NCBI GenBank assembly: GCA_002408465.1
Contig: DHSM01000006.1
Location: 1 to 64,000 of the forward strand
Source: Firmicutes bacterium UBA5286
Lineage (GTDB): Bacteria > Bacillota > Proteinivoracia > UBA4975
Direction of reading: 5' to 3'
DNA: 64,000 nucleotides
Shown: piece after piece, positions 34,367 to 43,891 of the stretch
Position numbering within the stretch: the first letter of the stretch is position 1
Layout of the letters: each line of letters opens with the position of its first letter
Notes under the pieces: generated by a model
Seen by the model: the letters and a program-made list of their open reading frames with translations, nothing else
Databases searched by the model: none
What the model was told of the DNA's origin: nothing
Made by a program: the position numbers and the translations under genes

Positions 34367-35047
34367 TTAGACGTAGCCTTTTTCTTTAAGGCTGGAAAAC
34401 ACACCATCGCCAATGACAAGATGATCAAGAACTTCAATACCCACCAGGCGGCCGACTTCAACGAGACGACGGGTGATATTGATATCCTCCTGGCTGGGAG
34501 TAGGGTCGCCACTGGGGTGGTTATGCACCAGAATGATAGCTGCAGCGCTTCGCTTGATAGCCCGGGCAAAGACTTCCCGGGGATGGACGATGGAAGAGTT
34601 AAGGCTTCCCCTGGAAACCTCTTCACAGGCAATGATGACGTTCTTGGTATTGAGCAGCAAAATCCTGAACTGTTCTTGCTGCAGGTAACGCAAATCTTCC
34701 ATTACCCAGGCAGCCACATCCTGAGGGGATTTGATGCGCACCACCTCAGTATCTTGCTGACTGAGGCGCCGTCCCAGTTCGAAAGCGGCTTTGATCTGAG
34801 CAGCCTTGGCTTTGCCTATGCCCGTCGCTGCCGCACACAGTTCTTCAATGCCGGCATTATTGACGCCTCTGAGATTTTGAAACTGGTACAATATTGATTC
34901 CGCCAACTGAATTGCATTGGCATCCCTGGATCCAGTTCTGATAATAATTGCCAAAAGCTCCTGTACTGAGAGAATTCCAGGACCATATCGGAGCAGCTTT
35001 TCCCGGGGACGCATGTCTGCAGGTATATCCTTAATGGTATACCGCAC
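34367..35047 (-). CDS. radC: RadC/YsnA-family JAB-domain protein
   Basis: The 226-residue protein has an N-terminal helix-hairpin-helix region (about 45-85) and a JAB/MPN metalloprotease-like domain with HNHPSGDPTPSQED, the zinc motif. Despite the name, a DNA-repair role is unproven. It lies between maf and mreB, as in many Bacillota. The GTG start follows AAGGGGG. Confidence 0.93.
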   Translation of the reverse strand: MRYTIKDIPADMRPREKLLRYGPGILSVQELLAIIIRTGSRDANAIQLAESILYQFQNLRGVNNAGIEELCAAATGIGKAKAAQIKAAFELGRRLSQQDTEVVRIKSPQDVAAWVMEDLRYLQQEQFRILLLNTKNVIIACEEVSRGSLNSSIVHPREVFARAIKRSAAAIILVHNHPSGDPTPSQEDINITRRLVEVGRLVGIEVLDHLVIGDGVFSSLKEKGYV

Positions 35048-35059
35048 AAAATACCCCCT

Positions 35060-35614
35060 TTAATTCTGGGCCCTAAATAGCCTGGCCACCGCTGCCACGG
35101 GCAGTCCAACTACATTATAATAACATCCGTCGATTCCGGCAATATACCTGCCGGCTAAACCCTGGATGCCATAACCTCCTGCTTTGTCCAAACCTTCACC
35201 GCTGTGCACATAATCGGCAATTTCTTGATTATTCATGGAGGCGAACAGCACTTTAGTAGTTACTACATCCTCGGCAACGATCACACCCTTTTCCCACAAG
35301 GCTATGCCAGTAATAACAGCATGCCACTTGCCTGATAGTTCCCGCAACATGGCGATATTCTCCGCCGGGCCGGCGGGTTTGCCAAAAATCCTTGCCCCCA
35401 GACAGACAACAGTATCTGCCCCTAAAACCGGATCAGAAAAGCGCCTGGAAACGAACTGGGCTTTTCGGGAAGCCATGCTCAAAGCATACTCGGCGGGGGT
35501 CTGGTACTGGCCCGCTTCTTCATTGACATCAGCAGGACAGATTTTGACATCAGCAAAGAGCAGCCGGATTAATTCCCGGCGACGGGGTGAAGCGGATGCA
35601 AGTATTATTGACAT
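35060..35614 (-). CDS. maf: Maf-type nucleotide pyrophosphatase
   Basis: Maf proteins hydrolyse dTTP, UTP or modified nucleotides and influence septum formation. The 184-residue protein starts MSIILASASPRRRELI and has GADTVVCL with the conserved aspartate. ATG at 35614 lies after GGGGG with 6 nt spacing; an ATG two codons earlier is less well placed. The maf-radC-mreBCD order is common in Bacillota. Confidence 0.94.
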   Translation of the reverse strand: MSIILASASPRRRELIRLLFADVKICPADVNEEAGQYQTPAEYALSMASRKAQFVSRRFSDPVLGADTVVCLGARIFGKPAGPAENIAMLRELSGKWHAVITGIALWEKGVIVAEDVVTTKVLFASMNNQEIADYVHSGEGLDKAGGYGIQGLAGRYIAGIDGCYYNVVGLPVAAVARLFRAQN

Positions 35615-35625
35615 AGCCATCCCCC

Positions 35626-36153
35626 CTATGCGCGGAAGTAGGGAATCTTATCCATGGCCTGGGTTAGATAACGGGACACTAACCCCACCATTATACCAGT
35701 AGGCACTGCAAAAATCATTAGAATAGGAAACATCGAAATGATAGCAATTTCTTCTAAGAACAAGCTGGCCACCGCCAGCTGAGCGATATTGTGGGAGATT
35801 GCCCCCACCAAGCTCAGGCCAATGAGGCTAAAATATTTTTTTGCGTATTTGTGGGCCAGAGACATCAGGGCCCAGCTCAGCAGCGCCCCGGCAAAACTCA
35901 TGGCAAACCCCACGCTGATAAGGCCGGGGCCAAACAGTGAACCCAGCACTGTCCTGCCAACAGCCACAGCCAGGGCATTGCCATAACCGAAGTAGACAAT
36001 AGTAGTCAAAGTGATGATATTTGCCAGCCCCAGCCTGGCGCCGGTCACGGGAATAGCCGGCAACAGCCCCTCAATGACATGCAAAATTGAAGCCATTGTA
36101 ATCAGCATGGAGATAATTACCAGCCTGCGCACCGAATCAGTATTTCTGTTCAT
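35626..36153 (-). CDS. Gx transporter family membrane protein
   Basis: The 175-residue protein with five or six membrane helices resembles the Gx family, also annotated as heptaprenyl-diphosphate synthase component I-like (LLPAIPVTGARLGLANIITL). It is not a proven prenyl synthase. The family is regularly found with NusG domain II proteins, ApbE and Rnf, so a link to flavin or ion-pump biology is plausible. Its 5' end follows the preceding gene's stop closely. Confidence 0.8.
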   Translation of the reverse strand: MNRNTDSVRRLVIISMLITMASILHVIEGLLPAIPVTGARLGLANIITLTTIVYFGYGNALAVAVGRTVLGSLFGPGLISVGFAMSFAGALLSWALMSLAHKYAKKYFSLIGLSLVGAISHNIAQLAVASLFLEEIAIISMFPILMIFAVPTGIMVGLVSRYLTQAMDKIPYFRA

Positions 36154-36163
36154 GTTCTCAGCC

Positions 36164-36532
36164 CTATCTAAGATCAATATCTCCGTCTTTAGAATCGATT
36201 ATTTTGACAATCACCCGGTTGGGCAAGCAGGCAATGGGCCTGGCGGAATTGCTGATCCAACCGGTTTCCACACAAATCTTATCGGGACAGGCCGATTCAA
36301 CCACACAAACCCTGCCGTCTTGCAAATGCACCCTGGTAATGCCGTTGACACCCTGAATATCAAGAAATTCATCTCTTCCCTCTTGATAAAGGGGATAAGT
36401 TTTTGTTACAACCCCATCCACCTGGATGACAATGGTGCCCTGAGAATCCCCGGAAGCGAAGAAATAACTGTATATACCTGCCAGCCCAATGGCCAACAGC
36501 ACTAAAACGATTATTATATCGCCGCGTTTCAA
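36164..36532 (-). CDS. NusG domain II-containing secreted protein
   Basis: The 122-residue protein has one N-terminal anchor (about 5-24) and a NusG_II beta domain outside the membrane, with conserved cysteines in ACPDKICVETGW and PIACLPNRVIV. The role is unknown. It lies between apbE and the Gx-family gene, a constellation usual near Rnf clusters, suggesting help in assembling flavinylated proteins. Confidence 0.85.
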   Translation of the reverse strand: MKRGDIIIVLVLLAIGLAGIYSYFFASGDSQGTIVIQVDGVVTKTYPLYQEGRDEFLDIQGVNGITRVHLQDGRVCVVESACPDKICVETGWISNSARPIACLPNRVIVKIIDSKDGDIDLR

Positions 36533-36564
36533 AGCTGTCCCTCTTTTCCCCCAAAGTGATTATA

Positions 36565-37611
36565 TCAGGGTCTGCGGAAGTAGTAATCAACAGAGCCGCT
36601 TCCCGGGACGCGAACCAGGCCCGAGGACCAATGGACCCTGCCCTCCCTATCCCAAATCACCGCTTCCACATCCTGCAGTCCTTCAACAAATGCCAGGCCC
36701 TGCTCAGGCCCCATGACAAAAACTGCCGTGGACAACAAGTCTGCCACCTGGGCGTTGCCAGCGAGAATGGTTACAGAGCGAACTTTATCTGCAGGCATCC
36801 CTGTCCGGGGATCAATAATATGATGATAACGCTTGCCCCCCTCAATAAAGAAGCGCTCATAATCTCCGGAAGTGGCAATTGCTCCCTGGCTGACTTCGAT
36901 AATTGCAAAATTTGCGCTGGGGGTTTCAGGATTCTTGAGCCCCACCCGCCAGGGGCTGCCATCTGGCTTGCCCGCCAACAGGCCGATATCGCCGCCGGCG
37001 TTGGTCAGGCCAAATTCGATCCCGTTTTCCCGCAGAATATCCAGGCAACGGTCAATAATATAGCCCTTGGCCACTCCACCCAAGTCAATATTCATGCCTG
37101 CCTCAGTCAAATACACAGTCCCTGCCTCCGGGTTTAGCTCTACCCTCTGCCAGTCTACCAGGGACAGCGCCTCCTTAAGCTGAGTCTGAGAGGGCCTCCG
37201 CTCATTGCCCGGGGAAAAATTATACAGGCGCAAAACAGGAGCCAGTGTAATGTCAAAGGCGCCGCCTGTGCGCTGGGCATAGTCCAGGGCAGTGCCAATG
37301 ACCGCCAAGGTTGCAGAATTGACAGGGACGGGCTCAATTCCCCCCAAACCATCAAGCTTGGCCACATCTGAATCGGGCAAATGGGCGCTGAGAATCCCCT
37401 CCAGCTCTTCCATCCTGGCATCAACCCGGTCCAATACTAGATTGGCTTTTGCCTCAGAATCTGTGTAGATTTGCACACTGACAACAGTATCCATGACAAA
37501 AAAGGTTTTCTCATAAGCCTTCAGCTTAACCTCTTCACAGGCAGAACAGCCGGACAGGACAGTGACAACCCCAAAAACAAGCAATGTCAGCCATATTCTG
37601 GTCTTTCCCAA
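36565..37611 (-). CDS. apbE: FAD:protein FMN transferase ApbE (lipoprotein)
   Basis: ApbE attaches FMN covalently to Thr/Ser of target proteins outside the membrane. The 348-residue protein has a lipobox (VLSGC) and the ApbE core: GGAFDITLAPV, MNIDLGGVAKGYIID, NAGGDIG and HHIIDPRTGMPA. Likely substrates are RnfG and RnfD encoded about 9-12 kb upstream. The TTG start lies 8 nt after AGGAGG, 61 nt after the antiporter operon. Confidence 0.95.
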   Translation of the reverse strand: MGKTRIWLTLLVFGVVTVLSGCSACEEVKLKAYEKTFFVMDTVVSVQIYTDSEAKANLVLDRVDARMEELEGILSAHLPDSDVAKLDGLGGIEPVPVNSATLAVIGTALDYAQRTGGAFDITLAPVLRLYNFSPGNERRPSQTQLKEALSLVDWQRVELNPEAGTVYLTEAGMNIDLGGVAKGYIIDRCLDILRENGIEFGLTNAGGDIGLLAGKPDGSPWRVGLKNPETPSANFAIIEVSQGAIATSGDYERFFIEGGKRYHHIIDPRTGMPADKVRSVTILAGNAQVADLLSTAVFVMGPEQGLAFVEGLQDVEAVIWDREGRVHWSSGLVRVPGSGSVDYYFRRP

Positions 37612-37671
37612 GGTTCCAACCTCCTGTCCAGTGCACAGTATCAGTGTAACATTTCAGAGGACTGTGGACAA

Positions 37672-39891
37672 CTAATTCATCTTGCCGCCTAAGAAGCCAT
37701 AGAAGACAAAAATCAGCACCACAACACCCAGGGCCAAAGCCGCCACTAGGACTTCCACATTAAGGTTGGAAATTTTGCCACTAAAATTTGCCATAGCCCT
37801 TTGCATCCTCCCCAGCCATTCCCGTTTATCCTCAGGTTGGACAGGAGTCTCAGTTAACTTTCTGTCTACCGCGTCCAATTTGCCAATTGCCCGAGTAAAG
37901 ACCAGACCCAAATTTTTATAGAGTTCATCCAGATTCCGGTCCCAGGCAGCCAATTTGCCAAAGCCCTTGAGGGAGCCCTTGCCTAAAACAGAATACAAGT
38001 CATTGACCCTCTTGTCCAGCAGCCCGGTGGCACCAATCAGCTTGACTGAACCTGTGCCTGCCTTTCGGTATAGACTATCGATCGCCCCGTCTATCCTGGC
38101 AGAGTGCTTGCAAATTCCCAGAAAAAGTCCGCCAAAGCCATAGTAGATTCCGTTGACCAAGCTGTCGGCATAGGCAACGGGGCCTTGGCACAACCCCATA
38201 AAACCCCGGGCCGCAGGCAGGTATAAAAGCCGCTCCAAGCTGAGCCATGGGGGAAATTTAAGATTATCAATTTTGAACCTATAAACCAAGAGAAGGATTG
38301 CCGCGGCTACGGCAATGGTAATTGCCATGCTGGACAGGTCATGCCCATTCCAGACATTGATCCCGGCAACATGTTCCAGGGAAATTTGATCGAAGCCAAT
38401 TGCCTTCATGGCGGGAATGATAACAGCTCTCGCTGTATGCTGGGGAAAAATCCCGATATAAATAACGGCGGCGGCTCCCAACACTAAAGGCAGCTGTAAA
38501 CTCAGGGCCATTCTTGCCGGCAGCCGGCTCCAGTCCTTCTCTCCCAAAAAGATATTAACAAAGAGCTTGACAAAATAACAGATTGTAAGCGCAGAAGCCA
38601 ACACAAAAAGTTTTTCTGCCAGCCACAGCAGCCAAGAGGGGTTGGCGCTGTATAAGTCAGTGAGGGCATGATGCAAAAATGTCTTGCTACCATAGCCATT
38701 GAACCCTGGCATGCCGGTAATCCCCAAGGCCCCAATGACGAAAGCAAAGGTCACCAAAGGATACTTCTTCAGCAAGCCCCCCAGCTGATCAAACTCCAGG
38801 CTATGAGTATAAACATAGATGGCGCCAACGCACAAAAATAAAGTGGTCTTAAAAACGGCATGATTGAGGATGTGAAAGAGCATGCCGGAAACTCCATAAA
38901 GATCGTGGCCAAAGGGCAGGACAGCCGCGCCCAGGCCCATGACAATATAGCCAATCTGACTTACGCTGCTATAGGCCAAAGTCTTCTTGGCCTGGCGCTG
39001 CTGCAGGGCTAGAAAGGCCCCCAAAACCATGGTAATCAGACCCAGGCCCAACAAAGTTGAGCCAAAAAATACAGCTCCCGCCCCATTTTGCCCTGCCGGG
39101 GCAATTACTGAATAAAACACCCGGAATAAACCATAGGCGCCGGTTTTGATCATTATTCCCGACAGCAAAGCACTGGCGGGAGTGGGAGCGACAGGATGGG
39201 CCTTGGGCAGCCAGATATGCAGAGGGAAAATGCCGGCCTTGATGCCAAAACCCAGTAAAAAAGCAATGCCCATGGCTGCCACTAAGCCGGTGTTCTCTGC
39301 CACAGCCGGGGGAATGGCGGTAAAACTCACCGTTCCGGTGGCATTATACAGCAAAAATATGCCTGTGAGCAGAGCCAACCCCCCAAACACCCCAAGAAAT
39401 AAGTACAGATTGCCTGCACTCATTGCATCCGCATCTTCTTTATGGATGACCAGCACATAAGAACAAAGGGTCATCAGTTCAAAAAATAAAAATAAGGTAA
39501 TCAGGTCGGAAGCCAGAACAACTCCAATACAACCCAGCAGGGTCAGTTGGAGAAAGACATAAAAGCGCCGCGGAGAGCCTTCGTTCTCCATATAGCCAAA
39601 GCAATAAATCGAGGTTGCCGTCCAGGCCGCCAAAAACAGCAGGGCAAAAATAGCTGTAAGCCCATTGAGTTCAAAATTCAAGCCCAGGGCCATAAAACCT
39701 GGCAGCTGAAAAGTTATCGCTTGACGGCCGCCGCCAAACCAGGCCAGGGCCACACAAATCAGACTGAGAGCAGTAAATGTCAGATTGATCGCACCCAGGC
39801 GTTTATTAAGTTGAGTGCGCGCCAGCCAAGTAACCAGCCCCCCCGCCAGGGGGCAAGACAGCGCCAGCGCCAGCAGCCACTGGGCATTCAT
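37672..39891 (-). CDS. NuoL/MrpD-like antiporter subunit with C-terminal repeats
   Basis: The 739-residue membrane protein has the Proton_antipo_M core (about 105-400), with HKED, GIKAGIFPLHIWLPKAHPVAPTPASALLSG and SVSQIGYIVMG. A long C-terminal part of about 155 residues follows. That part contains a 25-residue repeat: aspartates at 601, 626, 651 and 676, and Leu-Tyr at 607, 632 and 657. One last membrane helix ends it. It is the third large subunit of the Mrp/Mbh-type operon, overlaps the preceding gene and probably carries protons or sodium. Confidence 0.88.
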   Translation of the reverse strand: MNAQWLLALALSCPLAGGLVTWLARTQLNKRLGAINLTFTALSLICVALAWFGGGRQAITFQLPGFMALGLNFELNGLTAIFALLFLAAWTATSIYCFGYMENEGSPRRFYVFLQLTLLGCIGVVLASDLITLFLFFELMTLCSYVLVIHKEDADAMSAGNLYLFLGVFGGLALLTGIFLLYNATGTVSFTAIPPAVAENTGLVAAMGIAFLLGFGIKAGIFPLHIWLPKAHPVAPTPASALLSGIMIKTGAYGLFRVFYSVIAPAGQNGAGAVFFGSTLLGLGLITMVLGAFLALQQRQAKKTLAYSSVSQIGYIVMGLGAAVLPFGHDLYGVSGMLFHILNHAVFKTTLFLCVGAIYVYTHSLEFDQLGGLLKKYPLVTFAFVIGALGITGMPGFNGYGSKTFLHHALTDLYSANPSWLLWLAEKLFVLASALTICYFVKLFVNIFLGEKDWSRLPARMALSLQLPLVLGAAAVIYIGIFPQHTARAVIIPAMKAIGFDQISLEHVAGINVWNGHDLSSMAITIAVAAAILLLVYRFKIDNLKFPPWLSLERLLYLPAARGFMGLCQGPVAYADSLVNGIYYGFGGLFLGICKHSARIDGAIDSLYRKAGTGSVKLIGATGLLDKRVNDLYSVLGKGSLKGFGKLAAWDRNLDELYKNLGLVFTRAIGKLDAVDRKLTETPVQPEDKREWLGRMQRAMANFSGKISNLNVEVLVAALALGVVVLIFVFYGFLGGKMN
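37852..38091 (-). repeat. 25-residue tandem repeat in the antiporter subunit
   Basis: Three full copies and a fragment of a DxxxDxLYxxxGxGSxK-like unit are encoded in a row at an exact 25-codon period (residues 601-680). The copies differ clearly in sequence, so this is an old protein repeat rather than a recent DNA duplication. Confidence 0.75.
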
Positions 39892-41375
39892 TTGACCACT
39901 CCCATTAGCAAGTTTGCAGCGGATTCCGCCCAGGCCAGAGGATAGTTAATGGGGAAGAGTCCAAAAATCAGGCAACCCAGGGCCAAAAGAACTATAGGCA
40001 CCCACATGCCTGCTTTCAGCTCCGTAAAGGGCTTTGCCCACACCCGCTTTTCTTTTTCTACTCCTAGGAAGGCATTGATGATAATAGGCAGATAGTAGAT
40101 TCCATTCATCAGGCTGCTGAGAACAAGGAGAAAGACAAAGCCGGGCTTGCCCGCATCCAGGGCCCCTATGGACAGAACCAGTTTGCTGATAAAGCCGTTG
40201 AAGGGCGGGATGCCAATCATCGCCAAGGCGGCCACGGTAAAACAGCCGATGGTAATGGGCATTTGGAAGCCGATGCCCGCAAACTCACGGATTTGCCGTT
40301 TGCCGGTCTTGTAAATCATCGCCCCGGCGCAAAGAAACAAAGTCGATTTCATCAGCGCATGGGAAAAAATGTGAAAGATTGTGCCTGTCAGACCGTTGAC
40401 ATTAAGAAGGCTCAGCCCCAAAAGCACATATCCCATCTGACCGATGCTGGAATAGGCCAGCCGCCGCTTGATATCTGTCTGGGCAATGGCCACAGCCGAG
40501 CCGAGAAATATGGTGATCCCGGCCAGTACCAAGAGAATTTTATCCCAGCCGGCCTGGGCAATGAGATCAGGTCCGTAAACATTGTAGACCATTCGGATCA
40601 ACCCGTAGGCCCCCGTCTTGAGCATGATTCCTGAAAGCAAGGCGCTGGCGGGAGACGGCGCAACAGGATGGGCGTCAGGCAGCCAGACATGCATAGGGAA
40701 GATCCCCATCTTGATCCCAAATCCCACAAGAAATGAGATAAAGGCCATAAAGGATAAGCGGTTAACCTCGGTAAAAAGATAATTTCCCGGCCCGATTTGT
40801 ACATTGCCAGCCACTTCAAAGGCGATGACAATGCCAAAAAAGAGGGCGAGGCCGCCAATCAAAGTTAAAATCAAGTATTTATAGCCTGCTGCCATAGCCA
40901 AAGGGCTTTCCTCGTGGACAATTAATACATAGGCAGCCAGAGACATCAGTTCAAAAAAGACAAAAAGGCTGAATAAATCCCCGGTGAGAAACACCCCCAG
41001 GCAGCCGCCCAGGCTCAGCAGGAGAAAAGGATAATAGCGGTTTAGCCGACCTTCATGAGCCATGTATTCCTTGGAATAGATTGTGGCCAGCAGCCATACC
41101 GCTGAGGCAATGAGGGCCAGCATAAAACTGAGCACGTCGGCCCGAAAGGAGATGCCAAAGGGAGGCAAAATGCCGGAGAAACTGACGCCGATTGTTCCCA
41201 GGGACTTTATAAAGGGGTACATAGACCCGACCAGTGCCAGAGTAATCCCTGCAATGACCAGGGCGGCAATGTCCCGCAGCTTTGCCGAGGAGCGCTGGAT
41301 GAAGAAAAGGGGCAAAGTAGCCAGAATTGGGAAGCAAGTAGCCAGAACAGGCAGGTAATTATAGAACTCTTTCAC
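39888..41375 (-). CDS. MrpD-like cation antiporter subunit
   Basis: The 495-residue protein with about 14 helices has the antiporter core motifs GFGIKMGIFPMHVWLPDAHPVAPSPASALLSG and YSSIGQMGYVLLGL, and HEESPLAMAAG with the conserved glutamate region. It is a second copy of the MrpD type, clearly related to but not identical with its neighbour. GTG start after GGAGGTG. It would contribute a further ion channel to the complex. Confidence 0.9.
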   Translation of the reverse strand: MKEFYNYLPVLATCFPILATLPLFFIQRSSAKLRDIAALVIAGITLALVGSMYPFIKSLGTIGVSFSGILPPFGISFRADVLSFMLALIASAVWLLATIYSKEYMAHEGRLNRYYPFLLLSLGGCLGVFLTGDLFSLFVFFELMSLAAYVLIVHEESPLAMAAGYKYLILTLIGGLALFFGIVIAFEVAGNVQIGPGNYLFTEVNRLSFMAFISFLVGFGIKMGIFPMHVWLPDAHPVAPSPASALLSGIMLKTGAYGLIRMVYNVYGPDLIAQAGWDKILLVLAGITIFLGSAVAIAQTDIKRRLAYSSIGQMGYVLLGLSLLNVNGLTGTIFHIFSHALMKSTLFLCAGAMIYKTGKRQIREFAGIGFQMPITIGCFTVAALAMIGIPPFNGFISKLVLSIGALDAGKPGFVFLLVLSSLMNGIYYLPIIINAFLGVEKEKRVWAKPFTELKAGMWVPIVLLALGCLIFGLFPINYPLAWAESAANLLMGVVK

Positions 41376-41394
41376 ATTGTTCCACCTCCGTTAA

Positions 41395-42864
41395 TCAGGA
41401 TAGCAAAGCAGTTGCGGCCAGTTCGACAAGCCGCAGCAGGCTGCCAGGCAGGATGCCAAATAACAGGTTGAACGCAGCCATAATAACCATGGCCGTAGCC
41501 ATGGGCCAGGGCAGCTGATCCCAGACAAACTTGCCCTCTTTGTGGCCGAGAAAAGCTCTTACCACTATGGGCAGATAGTAGATGGCGTTAAGCAGAGAAC
41601 TGGCCAATATTACTGCCACATAAATGGGTTTGCCTGCTTCCAGGGCGCCAAAAGCTAAATAATATTTGCTGATAAACCCGCTGAAACCCGGAATCCCCAC
41701 CATGGACAGAGCCCCAATGCTGAAAATGCTCATGGTCAGGGGCATGCGGAAGCCTATCCCCCTGAGCTCATCAATTTTGCGGATGCCAGTCTTGTAGATG
41801 ATTGCGCCCGCCGCTAGAAACAGCATGGATTTCATTATGCCATGATTGACAATATGGAGCAGCCCGCCCATGATGCCAGAAGGAACTGCCAGGGCGAAAC
41901 CCATGAATATATAGCTGATCTGGGCGATAGTAGAATACGCCAGCATGCGCTTGATGTCAGTCTGAGCAATAGCCAGCACAGAGCCGGCAAATATGCCGAT
42001 TGTCGACAACAGCAAAATTACCTCAGGGGCGGGAATGGCCGCAAAGAGATTTGCGCCGAAGATCTGGAAAATAAGTCTGGCGACTACAATGATAAACACC
42101 TTAATAATCAAACCCGAGTGAATAGCGCTTGAAGGCGCCGCCGCAGAAGCATGGGCATCAGGCAGCCAGACATGCAGAGGAAACAGAGCCGACTTTATCC
42201 CAAAGCCAACAATAAAGAGGGACATGGCCACATAAATATTCCAGGGATAAGAGCTGAAGGCCAGGGGAATGGCTTCAGACAGCGCTCCCATATTCAGCTC
42301 ACCGGTAACCATGTACACCAGCCCGATACCCAACAAGATCATTCCCGAACCAAGGGTGCTGAGGAACATGTACTTGAGGCCGGCTTCCAGACACAGCTTC
42401 CCGGGCTTGATTGCCACCAAGGCGCAGGCGGCTATCGTGCATATTTCAATAAAGATATAGAGATTGAAAAGGTCCCCGGCCATGACCAGTCCGTTTAAGG
42501 CAGCCAGCATCACCAAATAAATGGAGTAGTAAGCGGGCAGGGAATCCGGGTGCAGCTCACTCTTTAAATCTCCTAGACTGTAAACCAAAATCAGCAGCCC
42601 CACCAAGTTAATGGTTAAATGCATTAGGACGGTGACCCAGTCGACAGTGATTTCAATCCCTGGTCCCCCATGCCCCCCAGGGAAATAGCTGTAGGGTCCA
42701 TTTTCCCCCACATATAAAGCCGAGGCAATGGAAAGGAGCAAGGCCAGAGACGTCACAGCCAGGGCCCCCCATCCCGGAAAAGAATTTTTCAGTTTGGCCA
42801 GCAGGGGCAGCAGCAAGGCAGCAGCAAAGTACACCACCAGAATAAGGACCGGCAGATGGCTCAT
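41395..42864 (-). CDS. mrpD: Na+/H+ antiporter subunit MrpD
   Basis: MrpD is a channel subunit of the Mrp complex. The 489-residue protein has about 14 helices, with GFGIKSALFPLHVWLPDAHASAAAPSSAIHSG and the lysine/glutamate sites of the family. It overlaps mrpC by 4 nt, the usual mrpC-mrpD order. Mrp supports sodium export and pH balance. Expression with Rnf suggests ion-circuit coupling, which is inference. Confidence 0.92.
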   Translation of the reverse strand: MSHLPVLILVVYFAAALLLPLLAKLKNSFPGWGALAVTSLALLLSIASALYVGENGPYSYFPGGHGGPGIEITVDWVTVLMHLTINLVGLLILVYSLGDLKSELHPDSLPAYYSIYLVMLAALNGLVMAGDLFNLYIFIEICTIAACALVAIKPGKLCLEAGLKYMFLSTLGSGMILLGIGLVYMVTGELNMGALSEAIPLAFSSYPWNIYVAMSLFIVGFGIKSALFPLHVWLPDAHASAAAPSSAIHSGLIIKVFIIVVARLIFQIFGANLFAAIPAPEVILLLSTIGIFAGSVLAIAQTDIKRMLAYSTIAQISYIFMGFALAVPSGIMGGLLHIVNHGIMKSMLFLAAGAIIYKTGIRKIDELRGIGFRMPLTMSIFSIGALSMVGIPGFSGFISKYYLAFGALEAGKPIYVAVILASSLLNAIYYLPIVVRAFLGHKEGKFVWDQLPWPMATAMVIMAAFNLLFGILPGSLLRLVELAATALLS

Positions 42865-43199
42865 TCGGCCTCTCCCCTTTTGCTCATTATTTCATCGGCA
42901 TCTATGGTGCCATAGTATTTATACAGTCTGACAATCATAGCCAGTCCAAAGGCTGTCAAACTGACAGCAGCTGCTAAACCTCCATACATCAAGGCTGAAG
43001 GCAGGGGATTGGCTTCCCCGCCAGCTGGGCCGCCGCTATACCCCAGAGAAATAAAGAACAAAAATATGCCGGTGTCCATAATATTCAAGCCAATGACTTT
43101 TTTTATCAGGTTGGAATCAGTAAGCATAGTATAAAAGCCTATTATAAACAGGAGCATGGCCGCGAGAAAATGCAGATTGGCCAAGAGTTTGTCAAACAT
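42861..43199 (-). CDS. mrpC: Na+/H+ antiporter subunit MrpC
   Basis: The 112-residue protein with three helices is homologous to NuoK; GLNIMDTGIFLFFISLGY matches MrpC. It overlaps its neighbours by 8 and 4 nt. AAGGAATAC precedes the ATG. Confidence 0.93.
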   Translation of the reverse strand: MFDKLLANLHFLAAMLLFIIGFYTMLTDSNLIKKVIGLNIMDTGIFLFFISLGYSGGPAGGEANPLPSALMYGGLAAAVSLTAFGLAMIVRLYKYYGTIDADEIMSKRGEAE

Positions 43200-43605
43200 T
43201 TTTGTATTCCTTTAGCAATTGGGCAACCAGGCTGAAAACTGCCGCGAAAACCAGCAGGCCCATGGATGCAGCCAAGAGGGGAATCAATCCAGCGCTAAAG
43301 AGCCTTTGTCCCTGCCCAAGAAAGTTGGTTAAAAAGGCAGTCCCCTGAAGAATCCCCGCCATGCCTAAAGTCAGGAAAGCCATCCCGCCAAGGGCAGCCA
43401 GCCACTGGACTGTTTGGCGCCAGGCCAAAAACCTGGACTGGGGGCCCGGGATCAGCAAACCGAACAAAAAACTGACAGCGATGATTGCCCCACCGGCGAA
43501 GGCTCCCCCCGGGGAATTATGCCCCCAAAGGATAAGATACAATCCGTAAACTTGCATAAATGGCGCCAGGAATCTAATCACTGTCTGCAGGACGATATCA
43601 CTCAT
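43192..43605 (-). CDS. mrpB: MnhB-domain subunit (MrpB/MbhF-like)
   Basis: The 137-residue protein with four helices has the MnhB signature GHNSPGGAFAGGAIIAVSFL. In classical Mrp this is MrpB; in archaeal Mbh it is MbhF. GGAGGGA precedes the ATG. It overlaps mrpC and the preceding small subunit, so translation is coupled through the block. Confidence 0.92.
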   Translation of the reverse strand: MSDIVLQTVIRFLAPFMQVYGLYLILWGHNSPGGAFAGGAIIAVSFLFGLLIPGPQSRFLAWRQTVQWLAALGGMAFLTLGMAGILQGTAFLTNFLGQGQRLFSAGLIPLLAASMGLLVFAAVFSLVAQLLKEYKNV

Positions 43606-43891
43606 TCTTATCCCTCCTGTTGCGATGGGAATGGAGGATGGCAGCCACTGCTGTCATGCCGGCATATAATACCATCAATATGCCAAAGGTATCGTAAGCC
43701 CTGTAGTCCATGGCAATCCCCGTAACGAGGTTGACAGCGCCAGTCTCCCTGGCCCCATTCTCCAGATAATGGGCACAAGCCTGATAAAAGGCGGGCCCCT
43801 TGCCTCCAAATGCCGGCATTTCTGCTACTGCCACGATCATTACCGCCCCGAGCAGGGCAACAGCAAGCACAGAAACTACTTTCCGCATCAT
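43598..43891 (-). CDS. MbhE-like antiporter subunit (MrpA C-terminal fragment type)
   Basis: The 97-residue protein has two helices and ends in a basic tail; VTGIAMDYRAYDTFGILMVLYAG matches the MbhE type, equivalent to part of the C-terminus of MrpA. As a separate gene it marks the split, Mbh-like layout. Its ATG overlaps the preceding stop (ATGA). Confidence 0.85.
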   Translation of the reverse strand: MMRKVVSVLAVALLGAVMIVAVAEMPAFGGKGPAFYQACAHYLENGARETGAVNLVTGIAMDYRAYDTFGILMVLYAGMTAVAAILHSHRNRRDKNE

